A DNA stretch of 64,000 bases from an uncultured Aquimarina sp. Lineage in GTDB: Bacteria > Bacteroidota > Bacteroidia > Flavobacteriales > Flavobacteriaceae. Shown here in pieces: positions 54,517-64,000 of the stretch. The translations under genes were made by a program, and so were the position numbers. Each line of letters opens with the position of its first letter. Position 1 is the stretch's first letter. The stretch lies in the NCBI GenBank assembly GCA_947497175.1, contig CANMFM010000004.1, positions 806,001-870,000 on the forward strand. The letters run 5' to 3'. The notes under the pieces are model-generated. The model was not told the DNA's origin, searched no databases, and worked only from the letters and a program-made list of their open reading frames with translations.

Positions 54517-57390
54517 ATGGTTTGCTTAAAACACATAGGCTTCGCTTTTTTGGGTGGTATTTTAATGCTTAATGCTCAAGAAACAGGGGTAACAGGAATA
54601 ATCATAGATGCACTTACCAATCAGGGGCTTAGTGATATCACCATCCATATTAAAACATCAAACATAACCACAGAAACCAATAGCGACGGGGTATTTGATT
54701 TTAAAAACGCAATGTTGCCCCCGGGAGAACAAATCCTTATTATATCGGGGAAGGGATATGTAACAAAACGCTTTCCTATTGTGATCAACGTAGGAGGGGT
54801 CTTAAATCTTAATAAAATCGACCTGGAACTTGATTTTAGCGCAGAACAAAAACAAATAGGAATAATTAGCCTTTCAGATAATCAGTTAGAAGAAGAAAAC
54901 GATGTGTCGTATAGTATGTCTGCACTACTTCATGCAAATCGAGATGTGTTTCTTACTGCCGCAGCATTTGATTTTAGTCCCACATTTTTTCGCCCCAGAG
55001 GGCTGGGAAATGAAAACGGGAACGTATTGATTAATGGCCTTGAAATGAACAAGCTTTTTAATGGAAGACCACAATGGAGCAATTGGGGAGGGTTAAATGA
55101 TGTGCTTCGTAATCAGGAATTTTCTCAAGGAATTGCTCCAAATGATTATTCGTTTGGAGGGCTTTTGGGCACTTCAAACATTAGCATGAGAGCCTCTAAA
55201 TATCGAAAAGGAGGTAGAATATCTTACGCTACTTCAAATAGGAGCTATCAAGGACGGGTCATGGCAACTTATAATTCTGGACGAACTGCAAGAGGTTGGG
55301 CTTTTTCTACTTCTGTATCTCGCAGATACGGAAACGAAGGATTTATAGACGGAACGCTGTATGATTCGAACTCATTTTTTATTTCCGTAGAAAAGAAACT
55401 TAGCAAAACACATAGTTTAAATGTAGTTGGTTTTTATACCCCTAATCGCAGAGGCAAATCAACTGCAATAACTGAAGAGGTGTATAAAATTAAAGGAAAT
55501 AGCTATAATCCCAACTGGGGGTATCAAAATGGTCAAAAAAGAAACTCTCGAGAACGAAAAATAGAAGAACCGGTTGTTATGCTGAATCATTATTGGGACA
55601 TTACTAAAAATACAAGTGTAAATACCAATATTGCTTTCCAATTCGGAACCATAGGAAATACAAGAATTGATATCGGTGGTGGCGACCATATGCTAGGGCC
55701 CAATGCACAACAAATCTATATTGGAGGAGGAAGAAGTGTGGCAACAAACCCAGTTCATCCAGATAATTTGCCGAGTTCTTTTTTAGCGAATCCTAATTCG
55801 ACCCCACTTGATTATCAAAATGCATTTTTAGCACAACAAGAACTTAGTAATGATGGCCAAATACAATGGGGTGAATTGATACAAACAAATCAACAAAATG
55901 CACAACAAGGGAACAATGCCACTTATATTTTATATGAAGATAGAACAGACGATATTCAATGGATGGGCAACACAATGTTAAACAGTCAACTAGGCGAACA
56001 TATTAGTCTACAAGCTGCTATTAATTTTAAACAGCTAAAAAGTGAAAATTTTGCTGAGGTAAAGGATCTTTTAGGAGGTACTGGGTTTTTAGACGTTGAT
56101 TTGTTTGCTCTTTCTGTCAATGGCTTAACACCTGTAGAACAGGTTAATAGAGCACAAAGTGATTTGCAAAACCCAGATCGAATCGTAGGAGTAGGAGATC
56201 GATATGATTATAATTATGAGGTTGAAGCTATTGCTTTGGATGGGTTTTTGCAAGGACAGTTTACATGTAACAAAATTGACTTTTTTATTAGTGGAACTGT
56301 TTCCCAAACGGTATATCAAAGAAACGGGCTTTTCGAAAATGGATATTTTCCAGGTAAAGAATCTTTTGGAAAAAGTAGACCAATCAACTTTACAAATTAT
56401 GGAGCGAAAGGAGGAGCGACCTTTAAAATTGATGGGCGTAATTCTATCGGGATACAAGGAGCATACTATACCAAAGCACCTACAATTCGTAATGCCTTTG
56501 TTAACGCAAGGCAAAATAACACTGCTGTTGCAGACATACTCGGTGGTAACCAAGAAAGTGAAAAAGCTCAATCTATAGATGCCAGTTATATATTTAGTAC
56601 TTCAACAATAAAAGCAAGAGCAACAGGGTATTATACCAAAGTTGAAGATGGTACTAATATTTCATTCTTCTTTACTGAGGCTATCTCTGGATCAGATACA
56701 GGATTTGTTCAGGAGATTCTTACCGATATAGATAAGCTATATGTTGGAGCAGAACTAGGAATAGAATATCAAATTACTCCAACCATAAAACTGAAAACAG
56801 TAGCAGGATTGGGCAATTTTATATACAATAACAACCCCAATCTAACCTTAACAAGTACGAGTGCTGCTTTTAAAAACTTTGAAGGTATACGAAATTTCGG
56901 CAAATCTACATTAAAAGGATATCGCCTTGCTGCAGGACCACAAAATGCTGCGCAGTTAGGATTCGAATATCGTGATCCTGATTTTTGGTGGTTTGGCGCA
57001 ACTACTAATTATTTTTCTAACGCCTATATCAATATTAGCCCTTTTGCAAGAACATCTAATTTTTATCAGGACAGCGATGGGCTACCTTTCAATGATTATG
57101 ATGAAAGTGTTGCTAAAAAACTTTTGAAACAAGAGCGGTTTGATGATTACTTTATAATAAATCTTATCGGAGGAAAATCCTGGCGAGTAGGGCGATATTA
57201 TATTGGTTTTTTTGCTTCAGTAAGCAATCTTTTTAATCAAGAATACAAAACAGGAGGTTTTGAACAAACCAGAAACGCAAATTATAGAAAAGCATTAGAA
57301 GAATCACAGAGACAAACCCCGGTTTTCGGGCCAAAATATTTTTATGGGCTCGGCACGTCCTACTATATTAACACTTACATACGATTTTAA
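54517..57390 (+). CDS. TonB-dependent receptor with N-terminal carboxypeptidase-like domain
   Basis: An outer-membrane protein of 957 residues from the ATG at 54517 (a TTG at 54484 opens the longer frame). After the signal peptide (ending LMLNAQ) comes a carboxypeptidase-D-regulatory-like domain (GVTGIIIDALTNQGLSDITI), then a plug region (FDFSPTFFRPRGLGNENGNVLINGLEMN) and a beta-barrel ending in an aromatic residue (YINTYIRF). It should import a TonB-energised substrate that is large or scarce. Its neighbours, a secreted nuclease and a DUF5689 lipoprotein, suggest nucleic acid fragments or phosphate compounds. The substrate is inferred, not shown. Confidence 0.88.
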   Translation: MVCLKHIGFAFLGGILMLNAQETGVTGIIIDALTNQGLSDITIHIKTSNITTETNSDGVFDFKNAMLPPGEQILIISGKGYVTKRFPIVINVGGVLNLNKIDLELDFSAEQKQIGIISLSDNQLEEENDVSYSMSALLHANRDVFLTAAAFDFSPTFFRPRGLGNENGNVLINGLEMNKLFNGRPQWSNWGGLNDVLRNQEFSQGIAPNDYSFGGLLGTSNISMRASKYRKGGRISYATSNRSYQGRVMATYNSGRTARGWAFSTSVSRRYGNEGFIDGTLYDSNSFFISVEKKLSKTHSLNVVGFYTPNRRGKSTAITEEVYKIKGNSYNPNWGYQNGQKRNSRERKIEEPVVMLNHYWDITKNTSVNTNIAFQFGTIGNTRIDIGGGDHMLGPNAQQIYIGGGRSVATNPVHPDNLPSSFLANPNSTPLDYQNAFLAQQELSNDGQIQWGELIQTNQQNAQQGNNATYILYEDRTDDIQWMGNTMLNSQLGEHISLQAAINFKQLKSENFAEVKDLLGGTGFLDVDLFALSVNGLTPVEQVNRAQSDLQNPDRIVGVGDRYDYNYEVEAIALDGFLQGQFTCNKIDFFISGTVSQTVYQRNGLFENGYFPGKESFGKSRPINFTNYGAKGGATFKIDGRNSIGIQGAYYTKAPTIRNAFVNARQNNTAVADILGGNQESEKAQSIDASYIFSTSTIKARATGYYTKVEDGTNISFFFTEAISGSDTGFVQEILTDIDKLYVGAELGIEYQITPTIKLKTVAGLGNFIYNNNPNLTLTSTSAAFKNFEGIRNFGKSTLKGYRLAAGPQNAAQLGFEYRDPDFWWFGATTNYFSNAYINISPFARTSNFYQDSDGLPFNDYDESVAKKLLKQERFDDYFIINLIGGKSWRVGRYYIGFFASVSNLFNQEYKTGGFEQTRNANYRKALEESQRQTPVFGPKYFYGLGTSYYINTYIRF

Positions 57391-57486
57391 GTAAAACTTA
57401 TATTCCAAACACACCTTACAAGATAGCCGACCAACCCAATGTAGTACAAATCTGTAAGGTCTAAATACCTAATAAATCACAAAATC

Positions 57487-58893
57487 ATGCATATCATAAA
57501 TAAGTTAACACGCAGTACGCTTCTTCTAAGCATAAGCATCACAATATTCAGTTGTGTACCAAAAGAAGAATTTGAAATACCAGAACTAGTTAATCAAGAA
57601 CCGGAGATTAATGGTGTAGAGATAATGATTGATGCAGTACTCGGAATTTTAGGACAAGAGATAGAAAAAGAAGGTGAAAATGCAAAAGTTGTTTTTGGGG
57701 ACACGAGCAATTTTATCGCTGGCTATGTTGTATCGAGCGATAAGGGAAGTAATTTTTTTAAAGAAATTATACTTCAGGATACTCATAAAAACCCTCAAGC
57801 CGGTATTCGGGTATTAATAGACAATAACCCCTTGTTTACTAGATACGAATTTGGCCGTAAGGTATACTTAAAGCTAAGAGGCTTGTCTCTAGGCATGCAA
57901 AACGGTGTCGCAACCCTTGGTGTTTCTGAAGGTAATACTATTAGCGCAATCCCCTCCTTTTCATTGGATGAGGTCATTATACGATCCGCAGAAGTAACTG
58001 ATATTACGCCTAGAGTGGTGGCAATTGAAGATTTTACAGAAAAACTTTTAAATCTTTACATAAAAATAAATAACATTCAGTTTAATAAAAACCTTGTAAA
58101 GGTTGGAAATGAATTTACACTTGCGGCAGAAGCTAATGACAAATTTGATGGAGAGCGTATCGTCGAAAGTTGTAGCACAGGAAGATCAGTAGTATTAAGC
58201 ACAAGCACCTTTTCTGATTTTAGAGGACTCAAAATACCATCTCAACAAGGAAGTTTTGAAGGAGTTTTAACTAAAAATTTTGAAGGAGACACATATAATC
58301 TAGTGCTTAATGATCCCGAAGGGTTGATTTTTGATATCGAAACCCGTTGTGATCCAATTGTTTTAGAATGCCCACTAACAAATGAAGGATCTACAATAGT
58401 GTTTGAAGAAAATTTTACAGACTTAAAAACTAAAGACCTCGAAGAAAAAGGATGGATCAATAGTAATATTACGGGTGGCAAGCTCAACTATAAAATAGGA
58501 GATTTTGCAAACAATCAATATGTTCAGATTACGGGTTTTAGGTCTAAAGAAAGTTTATACGAAGTATGGTTAATTACTCCAGAGCTTGATATAGGTATGA
58601 TCACCGATGCCGTTTTAAATTTTGATCTACAAGCAGGCTATGATAATGGAAATATTCTTGATGTTTTTGTTACCCGTAGTTTTACAGGAAACCCAAAGGA
58701 CACAAACTGGATAAAACTTGATGCTACAATACCCAGAGCTCCATTAAATGCTTTTGGTGATTTTATCGCCTCCGGACCTATTAGCTTATCCTGTATAAAG
58801 GATAGAATAAGGATTGGTTTTCGATACATAGGCGGTGATCCCAGGGTTACAACACGATATCATATTGATAATATTAAAATTAAGGCCAGATAA
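57487..58893 (+). CDS. DUF5689 lipoprotein with C-terminal choice-of-anchor-J-like domain
   Basis: A 468-residue protein with a lipoprotein signal (TIFSCVPKEEFEIPEL). The first ~280 residues match the DUF5689 pattern (FIAGYVVSSDKGSNFFKEIILQD, VYLKLRGLSLGMQNGVATLG, FNKNLVKVGNEF). The C-terminal ~180 residues form a jelly-roll-like domain (TIVFEENFTDLKTKDLEEKGW ... RIGFRYIGGD ... YHIDNIKIKAR) of the choice-of-anchor-J/MAM type. It lies 96 bases after the TonB receptor and is likely its surface-exposed binding partner, as SusD-like lipoproteins are for SusC. Confidence 0.85.
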   Translation: MHIINKLTRSTLLLSISITIFSCVPKEEFEIPELVNQEPEINGVEIMIDAVLGILGQEIEKEGENAKVVFGDTSNFIAGYVVSSDKGSNFFKEIILQDTHKNPQAGIRVLIDNNPLFTRYEFGRKVYLKLRGLSLGMQNGVATLGVSEGNTISAIPSFSLDEVIIRSAEVTDITPRVVAIEDFTEKLLNLYIKINNIQFNKNLVKVGNEFTLAAEANDKFDGERIVESCSTGRSVVLSTSTFSDFRGLKIPSQQGSFEGVLTKNFEGDTYNLVLNDPEGLIFDIETRCDPIVLECPLTNEGSTIVFEENFTDLKTKDLEEKGWINSNITGGKLNYKIGDFANNQYVQITGFRSKESLYEVWLITPELDIGMITDAVLNFDLQAGYDNGNILDVFVTRSFTGNPKDTNWIKLDATIPRAPLNAFGDFIASGPISLSCIKDRIRIGFRYIGGDPRVTTRYHIDNIKIKAR

Positions 58894-58975
58894 AAAACTA
58901 CTATGTTAATTTTTCCAGTGTCATTTTTTGAAACGGGAATGTGGTAATATTGCCATTAAATCAAAAATTAAATTA

Positions 58976-59593
58976 ATGAGAATTATCAAAATTGCCCTAT
59001 TACCTATTTGTTTTGTAATGTTAACCGGTTGTGCATCAGGTTATAAAATGATTAGCCCTGAATCGATTACGTATGTTTCCAATGATGTATCTGACAACAT
59101 TACGTTAGCGTATAAATATGATCTTTTGCAAAAAAAATATGCGAAGAGAGAACTCAAAAAAGGAGTCAAGTTATTAGCTGTAAAAATAACGAACAATTCA
59201 GAGAAAGACCTGACATTTGGGAAAGATATAAAATTAACCTACGAAGATGGTAAAGACATACTAGTAATGGAGAGCATGAATGCTTTTAAAACCTTAAAAC
59301 AAAGCACTGTATCATATTTATGGTATCTTCTTCTAACCCCAGTTAATTTATATACAACAAAGACAACCAATGGTTTTCAGCAAGAGACAAGTTCTACCCC
59401 AATTGGACTCTTAATAGGTCCAGGTTTAGCGATTGGCAATATGATTACCTCTGGCTCTGCCAATAAAAAATTTAAGACAGAACTATTGCAATATAATGTA
59501 AATGGTAGTCTTATTGGTAAAGGAAAAACAGTTTATGGTTTAATACCTATAAGGACTACATCCTTTGAGGCAATAAAATTGAAAGTAGAATAA
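58976..59593 (+). CDS. Lipoprotein of unknown function
   Basis: A protein of 205 residues from the ATG at 58976, chosen because a lipoprotein signal starts there (MRIIKIALLPICFVMLTGCAS); a longer frame begins at 58928. The mature part has a beta-rich region (LAYKYDLLQKKYAKRELKKGVKLLAVKITN) resembling small immunoglobulin-like domains that modify surface behaviour, then a hydrophobic Gly-rich stretch (TPIGLLIGPGLAIGNMI) and a final beta hairpin. It may be co-transcribed with the DUF5689 gene. No family is recognised. Confidence 0.7.
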   Translation: MRIIKIALLPICFVMLTGCASGYKMISPESITYVSNDVSDNITLAYKYDLLQKKYAKRELKKGVKLLAVKITNNSEKDLTFGKDIKLTYEDGKDILVMESMNAFKTLKQSTVSYLWYLLLTPVNLYTTKTTNGFQQETSSTPIGLLIGPGLAIGNMITSGSANKKFKTELLQYNVNGSLIGKGKTVYGLIPIRTTSFEAIKLKVE

Positions 59594-59808
59594 GCGATAA
59601 AAAAGAGTTTAATACGAAGTGCCAGCTATTTGTTCGAAGTTATAGAAAAGAGATAACCCATATAAATCTTGGGCGTCAAATATCAATTGTAAGATACATT
59701 GGATGCGCAGCATTTAAAACTCAATAAAAAATAAGGCTTACGTACTAGTATAAAACAATTACTGCAATATTACGTTTAATACATAGTACAAATCAAAAAT
59801 GTTGTAGT

Positions 59809-60063
59809 ATGCAAACGTTAAAAAAGTGGTTATTGCTAGGGCTCTTTTTAATAGCAATAATTGCATGTGGCGAAAAGAAGAAAGAAACTAAAACCACAAC
59901 AAAGAAAGAGGAAACAAAAAATACCGCTGTAGTCACCAAAAAGACTAAAAAGAAGACGGTAACCAAACCGTTGTCAAAAAAAGAGGTTAGAAAAATAAAA
60001 AGAGAACTTAGAAAACGAGAACGCCAACAAAAAAGAAAACAGCGTGAGCTCGAAAATAATTAG
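59809..60063 (+). CDS. Small lysine-rich lipoprotein
   Basis: An 84-residue protein with a lipoprotein signal (FLIAIIACGEKKKE), followed by a Lys/Thr-rich low-complexity segment and a basic, probably helical C-terminus (SKKEVRKIKRELRKRERQQKRKQRELENN described by position 56-84). The charge suggests binding to nucleic acid, lipid A or peptidoglycan, but this is speculative. It has a terminator 48 bases downstream. Confidence 0.65.
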   Translation: MQTLKKWLLLGLFLIAIIACGEKKKETKTTTKKEETKNTAVVTKKTKKKTVTKPLSKKEVRKIKRELRKRERQQKRKQRELENN

Positions 60064-60110
60064 TAAGCTTTCCTGAAATAGGCGTACCGTTTCTTAATAT
60101 TTAAATTAAA

Positions 60111-60138
60111 ACAGAGAAGATAGCTTCTCTGTTTTTTG
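60111..60138 (+). terminator. Intrinsic terminator after the Lys-rich lipoprotein gene
   Basis: ACAGAGAAG and CTTCTCTGT form a perfect 9-bp stem with a 4-base loop, followed by TTTTTT. Confidence 0.9.
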
Positions 60139-60296
60139 TTACGAACATAGGCGTTATAGACAAAGAAACAGACGTATTCATTGAGTTTGTCTCTCGTGTT
60201 ATTATAATCCTTTTAGAATATTTAATTTAGTCCATGTTTCTTTGGAGTATTTTCTTAGACTAAATATCGACGCAGAATTACAAAACAGGGTAAAAA

Positions 60297-61307
60297 TTAC
60301 TCGGCATTATAAAAAGAAACCGCTTTTTCTAGCTTTTGACGAACTCTTTTTCTAAGTTTTTCTGGTTTAAGGACTTCGATTGAATCTCCAAAACCCAAAA
60401 TCATACGTTCCAATTCAAAATTGATTTGGACGAGAATGTTAAAAACAACACCATTTTCGGTTGTCTCTATAACGCGCTGTGAACGATGAAAGGGCTTGGT
60501 GATTACGTATGGAGCATTCTGTTTATCGACCCAAAACTGAATGCGCTCAGGTCGAGAATTTGCCACGGTGACGCCAATAATATCCTTGTAATATTTGTCT
60601 CCATCAAATTTCTCATTCAAGTAAGAAATAGAAGTATCAAAATCAATGTCGATAATCCTATCTAAGGCTAGATTTATAATAGGTTTCTTTGCTGAGGACT
60701 TACCAACCAAGAACCACCGATTATTAAATTCTTTAAGAATAAACGGGTGAAGAATGATTTCTGAAGCTTGTTGCGCTTTGAAAGATTGATATTTTATTCT
60801 TAAAACAATCTTTTTTAGAATGGCTTGATACAAAACATCAAGATGCTCTAACCCTTTTAATTTTTCATTCTTATCCAAATGAATTACCGAAGCTTGTTGT
60901 GTCTTTTCCGTATACACTTTATCCTCCAATCGCTGAATAATACCTCCTAATTCAGAAAATAATGAAAAGTCTTTGAATTGTTTAAGCATTTCCACAGTTT
61001 CTGACAGCACATTCATATCATTTTCTGTTAATGGAATATCTGTAATCGAATAGTCCTCATCTGCATATCGATAATACTTCTTGTCATACACTTCGATAGG
61101 CGCATTATATCCCAATTTGTCACTACGCATCATTTGGATATCTAACTGTATAGTTCTTTTACTTACATTGATATCTCTACCCTCATATTCATATAAGGCG
61201 TCAGAACAAGCTTCTATCATATCATCTAATGTCCAGTCACGATTATTGTTTTGTAGACACTTATCTAAGGTTTTATAGCGTATCAAGGCATTTTTATTCT
61301 GTGCCAT
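60297..61307 (-). CDS. WYL-domain transcriptional regulator (YafY-like)
   Basis: A protein of 336 residues from the ATG at 61307 (TTG at 61313 possible). The N-terminal ~75 residues are a winged-helix domain (RYKTLDKCLQNNNRDWTLDDMIEAC ... VSKRTIQLDIQMMRSD). The WYL domain follows (about 155-235; LRIKYQSFKAQQASEIILHPFILKEFNNRWFLVGKS), with RWFLVG in place of the eponymous WYL, and a C-terminal WCX-type extension (PERIQFWVDKQNAPYV ... RVRQKLEKAV). WYL domains bind nucleic acids or small ligands and often control DNA-damage or RNA-repair genes. It is divergent from the rtcB gene, so control of rtcB is likely. Confidence 0.9.
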   Translation of the reverse strand: MAQNKNALIRYKTLDKCLQNNNRDWTLDDMIEACSDALYEYEGRDINVSKRTIQLDIQMMRSDKLGYNAPIEVYDKKYYRYADEDYSITDIPLTENDMNVLSETVEMLKQFKDFSLFSELGGIIQRLEDKVYTEKTQQASVIHLDKNEKLKGLEHLDVLYQAILKKIVLRIKYQSFKAQQASEIILHPFILKEFNNRWFLVGKSSAKKPIINLALDRIIDIDFDTSISYLNEKFDGDKYYKDIIGVTVANSRPERIQFWVDKQNAPYVITKPFHRSQRVIETTENGVVFNILVQINFELERMILGFGDSIEVLKPEKLRKRVRQKLEKAVSFYNAE

Positions 61308-61426
61308 AATCAAATGTTTATAGAAAAATAGAAATTATTTTATTCTACGCAAAATAATTGCGTACTTCTATTGAATATTTGTACCAGAAACAAAAACAAG
61401 CTATTAAACACTGGCTTTACAGTAAT

Positions 61427-61454
61427 GCTCCGTCAAACGGGGAGTTGACGGAGC
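61427..61454 (+). promoter_or_regulatory. Strong hairpin in the rtcB leader
   Basis: GCTCCGTCAA and TTGACGGAGC form a perfect 10-bp stem around the 8-base loop ACGGGGAG, ending 16 bases before the rtcB ATG. It lacks a T-run, so it is not a terminator. It may be an RNA element controlling translation or an operator for the divergent WYL protein. Confidence 0.6.
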
Positions 61455-61458
61455 TTAA

Positions 61459-62856
<1,398 letters not shown>

Positions 62857-62868
62857 ATAAAGAAACAA

Positions 62869-63231
62869 ATGGAGTTGTATTGCAAAAAGTGTAGTAAGAG
62901 ACTGACTAAGAAACCTCTTTCATTATTAAAATCGGAGAACATCAATTATACGGATGAAAAAGATTTAGTTCCAGAAGGTAAGTATGTCTTCGCAAAAGAT
63001 GCCGAGTTTAATTTTGGAATACCAATTACTTATTTGATAAACTCCAAAAGTATTAACTTGGTAGAAGATGATAAGGGAAATTTTATTGGATGCTGTGGCC
63101 CAAGTGAGTTCGACGAATTAAATATGGTTTGTTCTGGTTGCAAACAACCAGTAGGAACAATAATAGCGGATTGTTGGACCCCTATTTTTATAGGAATTGA
63201 TGCTAATAAAGTATCTGAATCTTCAGAATGA
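62869..63231 (+). CDS. Unknown protein with paired CxxC motifs (possible zinc ribbon)
   Basis: A 120-residue protein with CKKC near the N-terminus (ELYCKKCSKRLTKK) and CSGCKQPVG near residues 91-99, a spacing compatible with one zinc site that joins the two ends of the chain. Between them lies a beta-rich region with a CC pair (FIGCCGPSEF). The family is not recognised. It starts 12 bases after rtcB, so it is probably co-expressed and may help RNA binding or repair; this link is inferred from position only. Confidence 0.7.
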   Translation: MELYCKKCSKRLTKKPLSLLKSENINYTDEKDLVPEGKYVFAKDAEFNFGIPITYLINSKSINLVEDDKGNFIGCCGPSEFDELNMVCSGCKQPVGTIIADCWTPIFIGIDANKVSESSE

Positions 63232-63245
63232 AAGAATAGGGAAGT

Positions 63246-63644
63246 ATGAACGTTTTAAAACAAAATATATTTAAAGTATTGACTAATAAAATTACAAAAG
63301 AAGAATTTGAATATCTTATTTATCAAGAGCAATATGTTAATCAAATTAACTCTAATAATTTTATTACAAGCATTATTGAGATCAACTATCGTAACAAAGA
63401 ATGGAAGTACGAATTAAGTAAAATATCAGTAAATTATTTCGGAATAAAACCATTTTTAATTTTATTAATTAGATCCTTTTGTCTTGAATTGATGTTAACC
63501 GATAATTATAATAGAACTCTTGAGATTTGTAATAGTCTTGGACATTCATACTGGGAATATGATAGTAAATATTTTACTCTTTGGCAATTCTATCATTTTG
63601 AGGATGACCTAGATTTAATAGATCTCGGTTATAGTAAAATTTGA
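63246..63644 (+). CDS. Hypothetical protein
   Basis: A 132-residue, mostly alpha-helical protein with many aromatic residues (EEFEYLIYQEQY, RNKEWKYELSKISVNYFGIKP, LGHSYWEYDSKYFTLWQFYHFEDD). No signal peptide or family is recognised. It starts 14 bases after the CxxC gene, which supports co-transcription with rtcB. The AT content is higher than in rtcB, as is common for small accessory or recently acquired genes. Confidence 0.55.
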   Translation: MNVLKQNIFKVLTNKITKEEFEYLIYQEQYVNQINSNNFITSIIEINYRNKEWKYELSKISVNYFGIKPFLILLIRSFCLELMLTDNYNRTLEICNSLGHSYWEYDSKYFTLWQFYHFEDDLDLIDLGYSKI

Positions 63645-63656
63645 TTAGAAGATTTG

Positions 63657-63794
63657 ATGAAAGAGATAAAGGCTTATGGAAGGTTGTATCTTGATAACGA
63701 AGCTTCGACATTTTATCAAAATAAAGAAGTAATTAATTTTGATCCAAAGGATAAGATTTTAAGAAATAAGAAATGGTATCAGTTTTGGAAATAA
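63657..63794 (+). CDS. Possible 45-residue protein
   Basis: A short frame beginning MKEIKAYGRLYLDNEAS and ending KKWYQFWK, 12 bases after the preceding stop, the same spacing as between the other genes of the rtcB cluster. The amino acid composition is plausible (mixed charged and aromatic residues). It may be a genuine small gene or the remnant of a longer one. After it, 63795-64000 holds only a 36-codon frame (63838) without support. Confidence 0.35.
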   Translation: MKEIKAYGRLYLDNEASTFYQNKEVINFDPKDKILRNKKWYQFWK

Positions 63795-64000
63795 ATTTGG
63801 AATTTAAACCATAAATAACAAATATTTGTAAATCTAAATGAAACAAAATAAAATACATACCGCACCGAAATCGCTGTTTAGTCAGTGTGATTATCGATGG
63901 ATTAATGAATTATCCATTCGAAACAGGACGTTGTGTAGCTATTTTTAAGCATTTTTATGAAGTGATTTAAAGCAAAAACTAGATATAACTATAAGCGTCC

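Noticed and set aside
63838..63948. 36-codon frame near the window end (starting MKQNKIHTAPKSLF)
   Set aside because: Too short, no homology recognised, different spacing from the preceding cluster; may be part of a degraded gene but cannot be supported.

Overview
The window looks like a chromosomal segment of a marine-type member of the Bacteroidota, family Flavobacteriaceae (Aquimarina-like is a guess from overall impression, not a search). The reasons are: AT-rich DNA, promoter boxes of the Bacteroidota form TAnnTTTG, a type IX secretion/gliding locus, GlnRS and GltX of Bacteroidota style, and many families that are largely confined to the phylum (PorP/SprF, DUF4175, DUF5689, GIN-domain proteins, T9SS type B sorting domains).

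Layout. 1-700: small DoxX-like membrane protein and a bidirectional terminator. 700-22000 (minus strand): a four-gene cluster in the order sprC, sprD, sprB, sprF, the same order as the gliding-motility operon of Flavobacterium johnsoniae. It is dominated by a 14.7-kb gene for a SprB-like surface adhesin of about 4,900 residues that contains two pairs of almost identical long repeats (about 1.5 kb and 1.03 kb). 22500-30500 (minus strand): Skp-like lipoprotein, methyltransferase, small membrane protein, mnmG, ybeY and a DUF4175 coiled-coil membrane protein. This stretch carries four copies of a parS-like palindrome around mnmG, one of them inside the last codons of ybeY. 30600-40800: translation and RNA genes (gltX, glnS, tRNA-Cys, rnr) mixed with folB, an SPFH protein, a LysE-type exporter and small secreted proteins. 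41000-43900: small membrane proteins, then an rpiB/cation-efflux/acetyltransferase operon. 43950-50500 (minus strand): S41 protease with rnpA, and an MBL hydrolase/S8 protease/M1 peptidase operon. 50900-60100: Na+/H+ antiporter, lipoproteins, and a divergent extracellular nuclease versus TonB receptor plus DUF5689 lipoprotein locus that looks like a nutrient-scavenging system. 60300-64000: WYL-domain regulator divergent from a non-canonical RtcB RNA ligase, followed by small unknown genes with short regular spacing and a strong hairpin in the rtcB leader.

How the genes work together. The sprCDBF cluster should make, secrete and anchor a mobile giant adhesin through the type IX system. The parS cluster together with mnmG suggests the window may lie in the origin-proximal part of the chromosome. 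The WYL-RtcB region is the best candidate for a poorly described RNA-repair or stress operon. All functions are inferred from sequence features recognised by eye; no database search was run.
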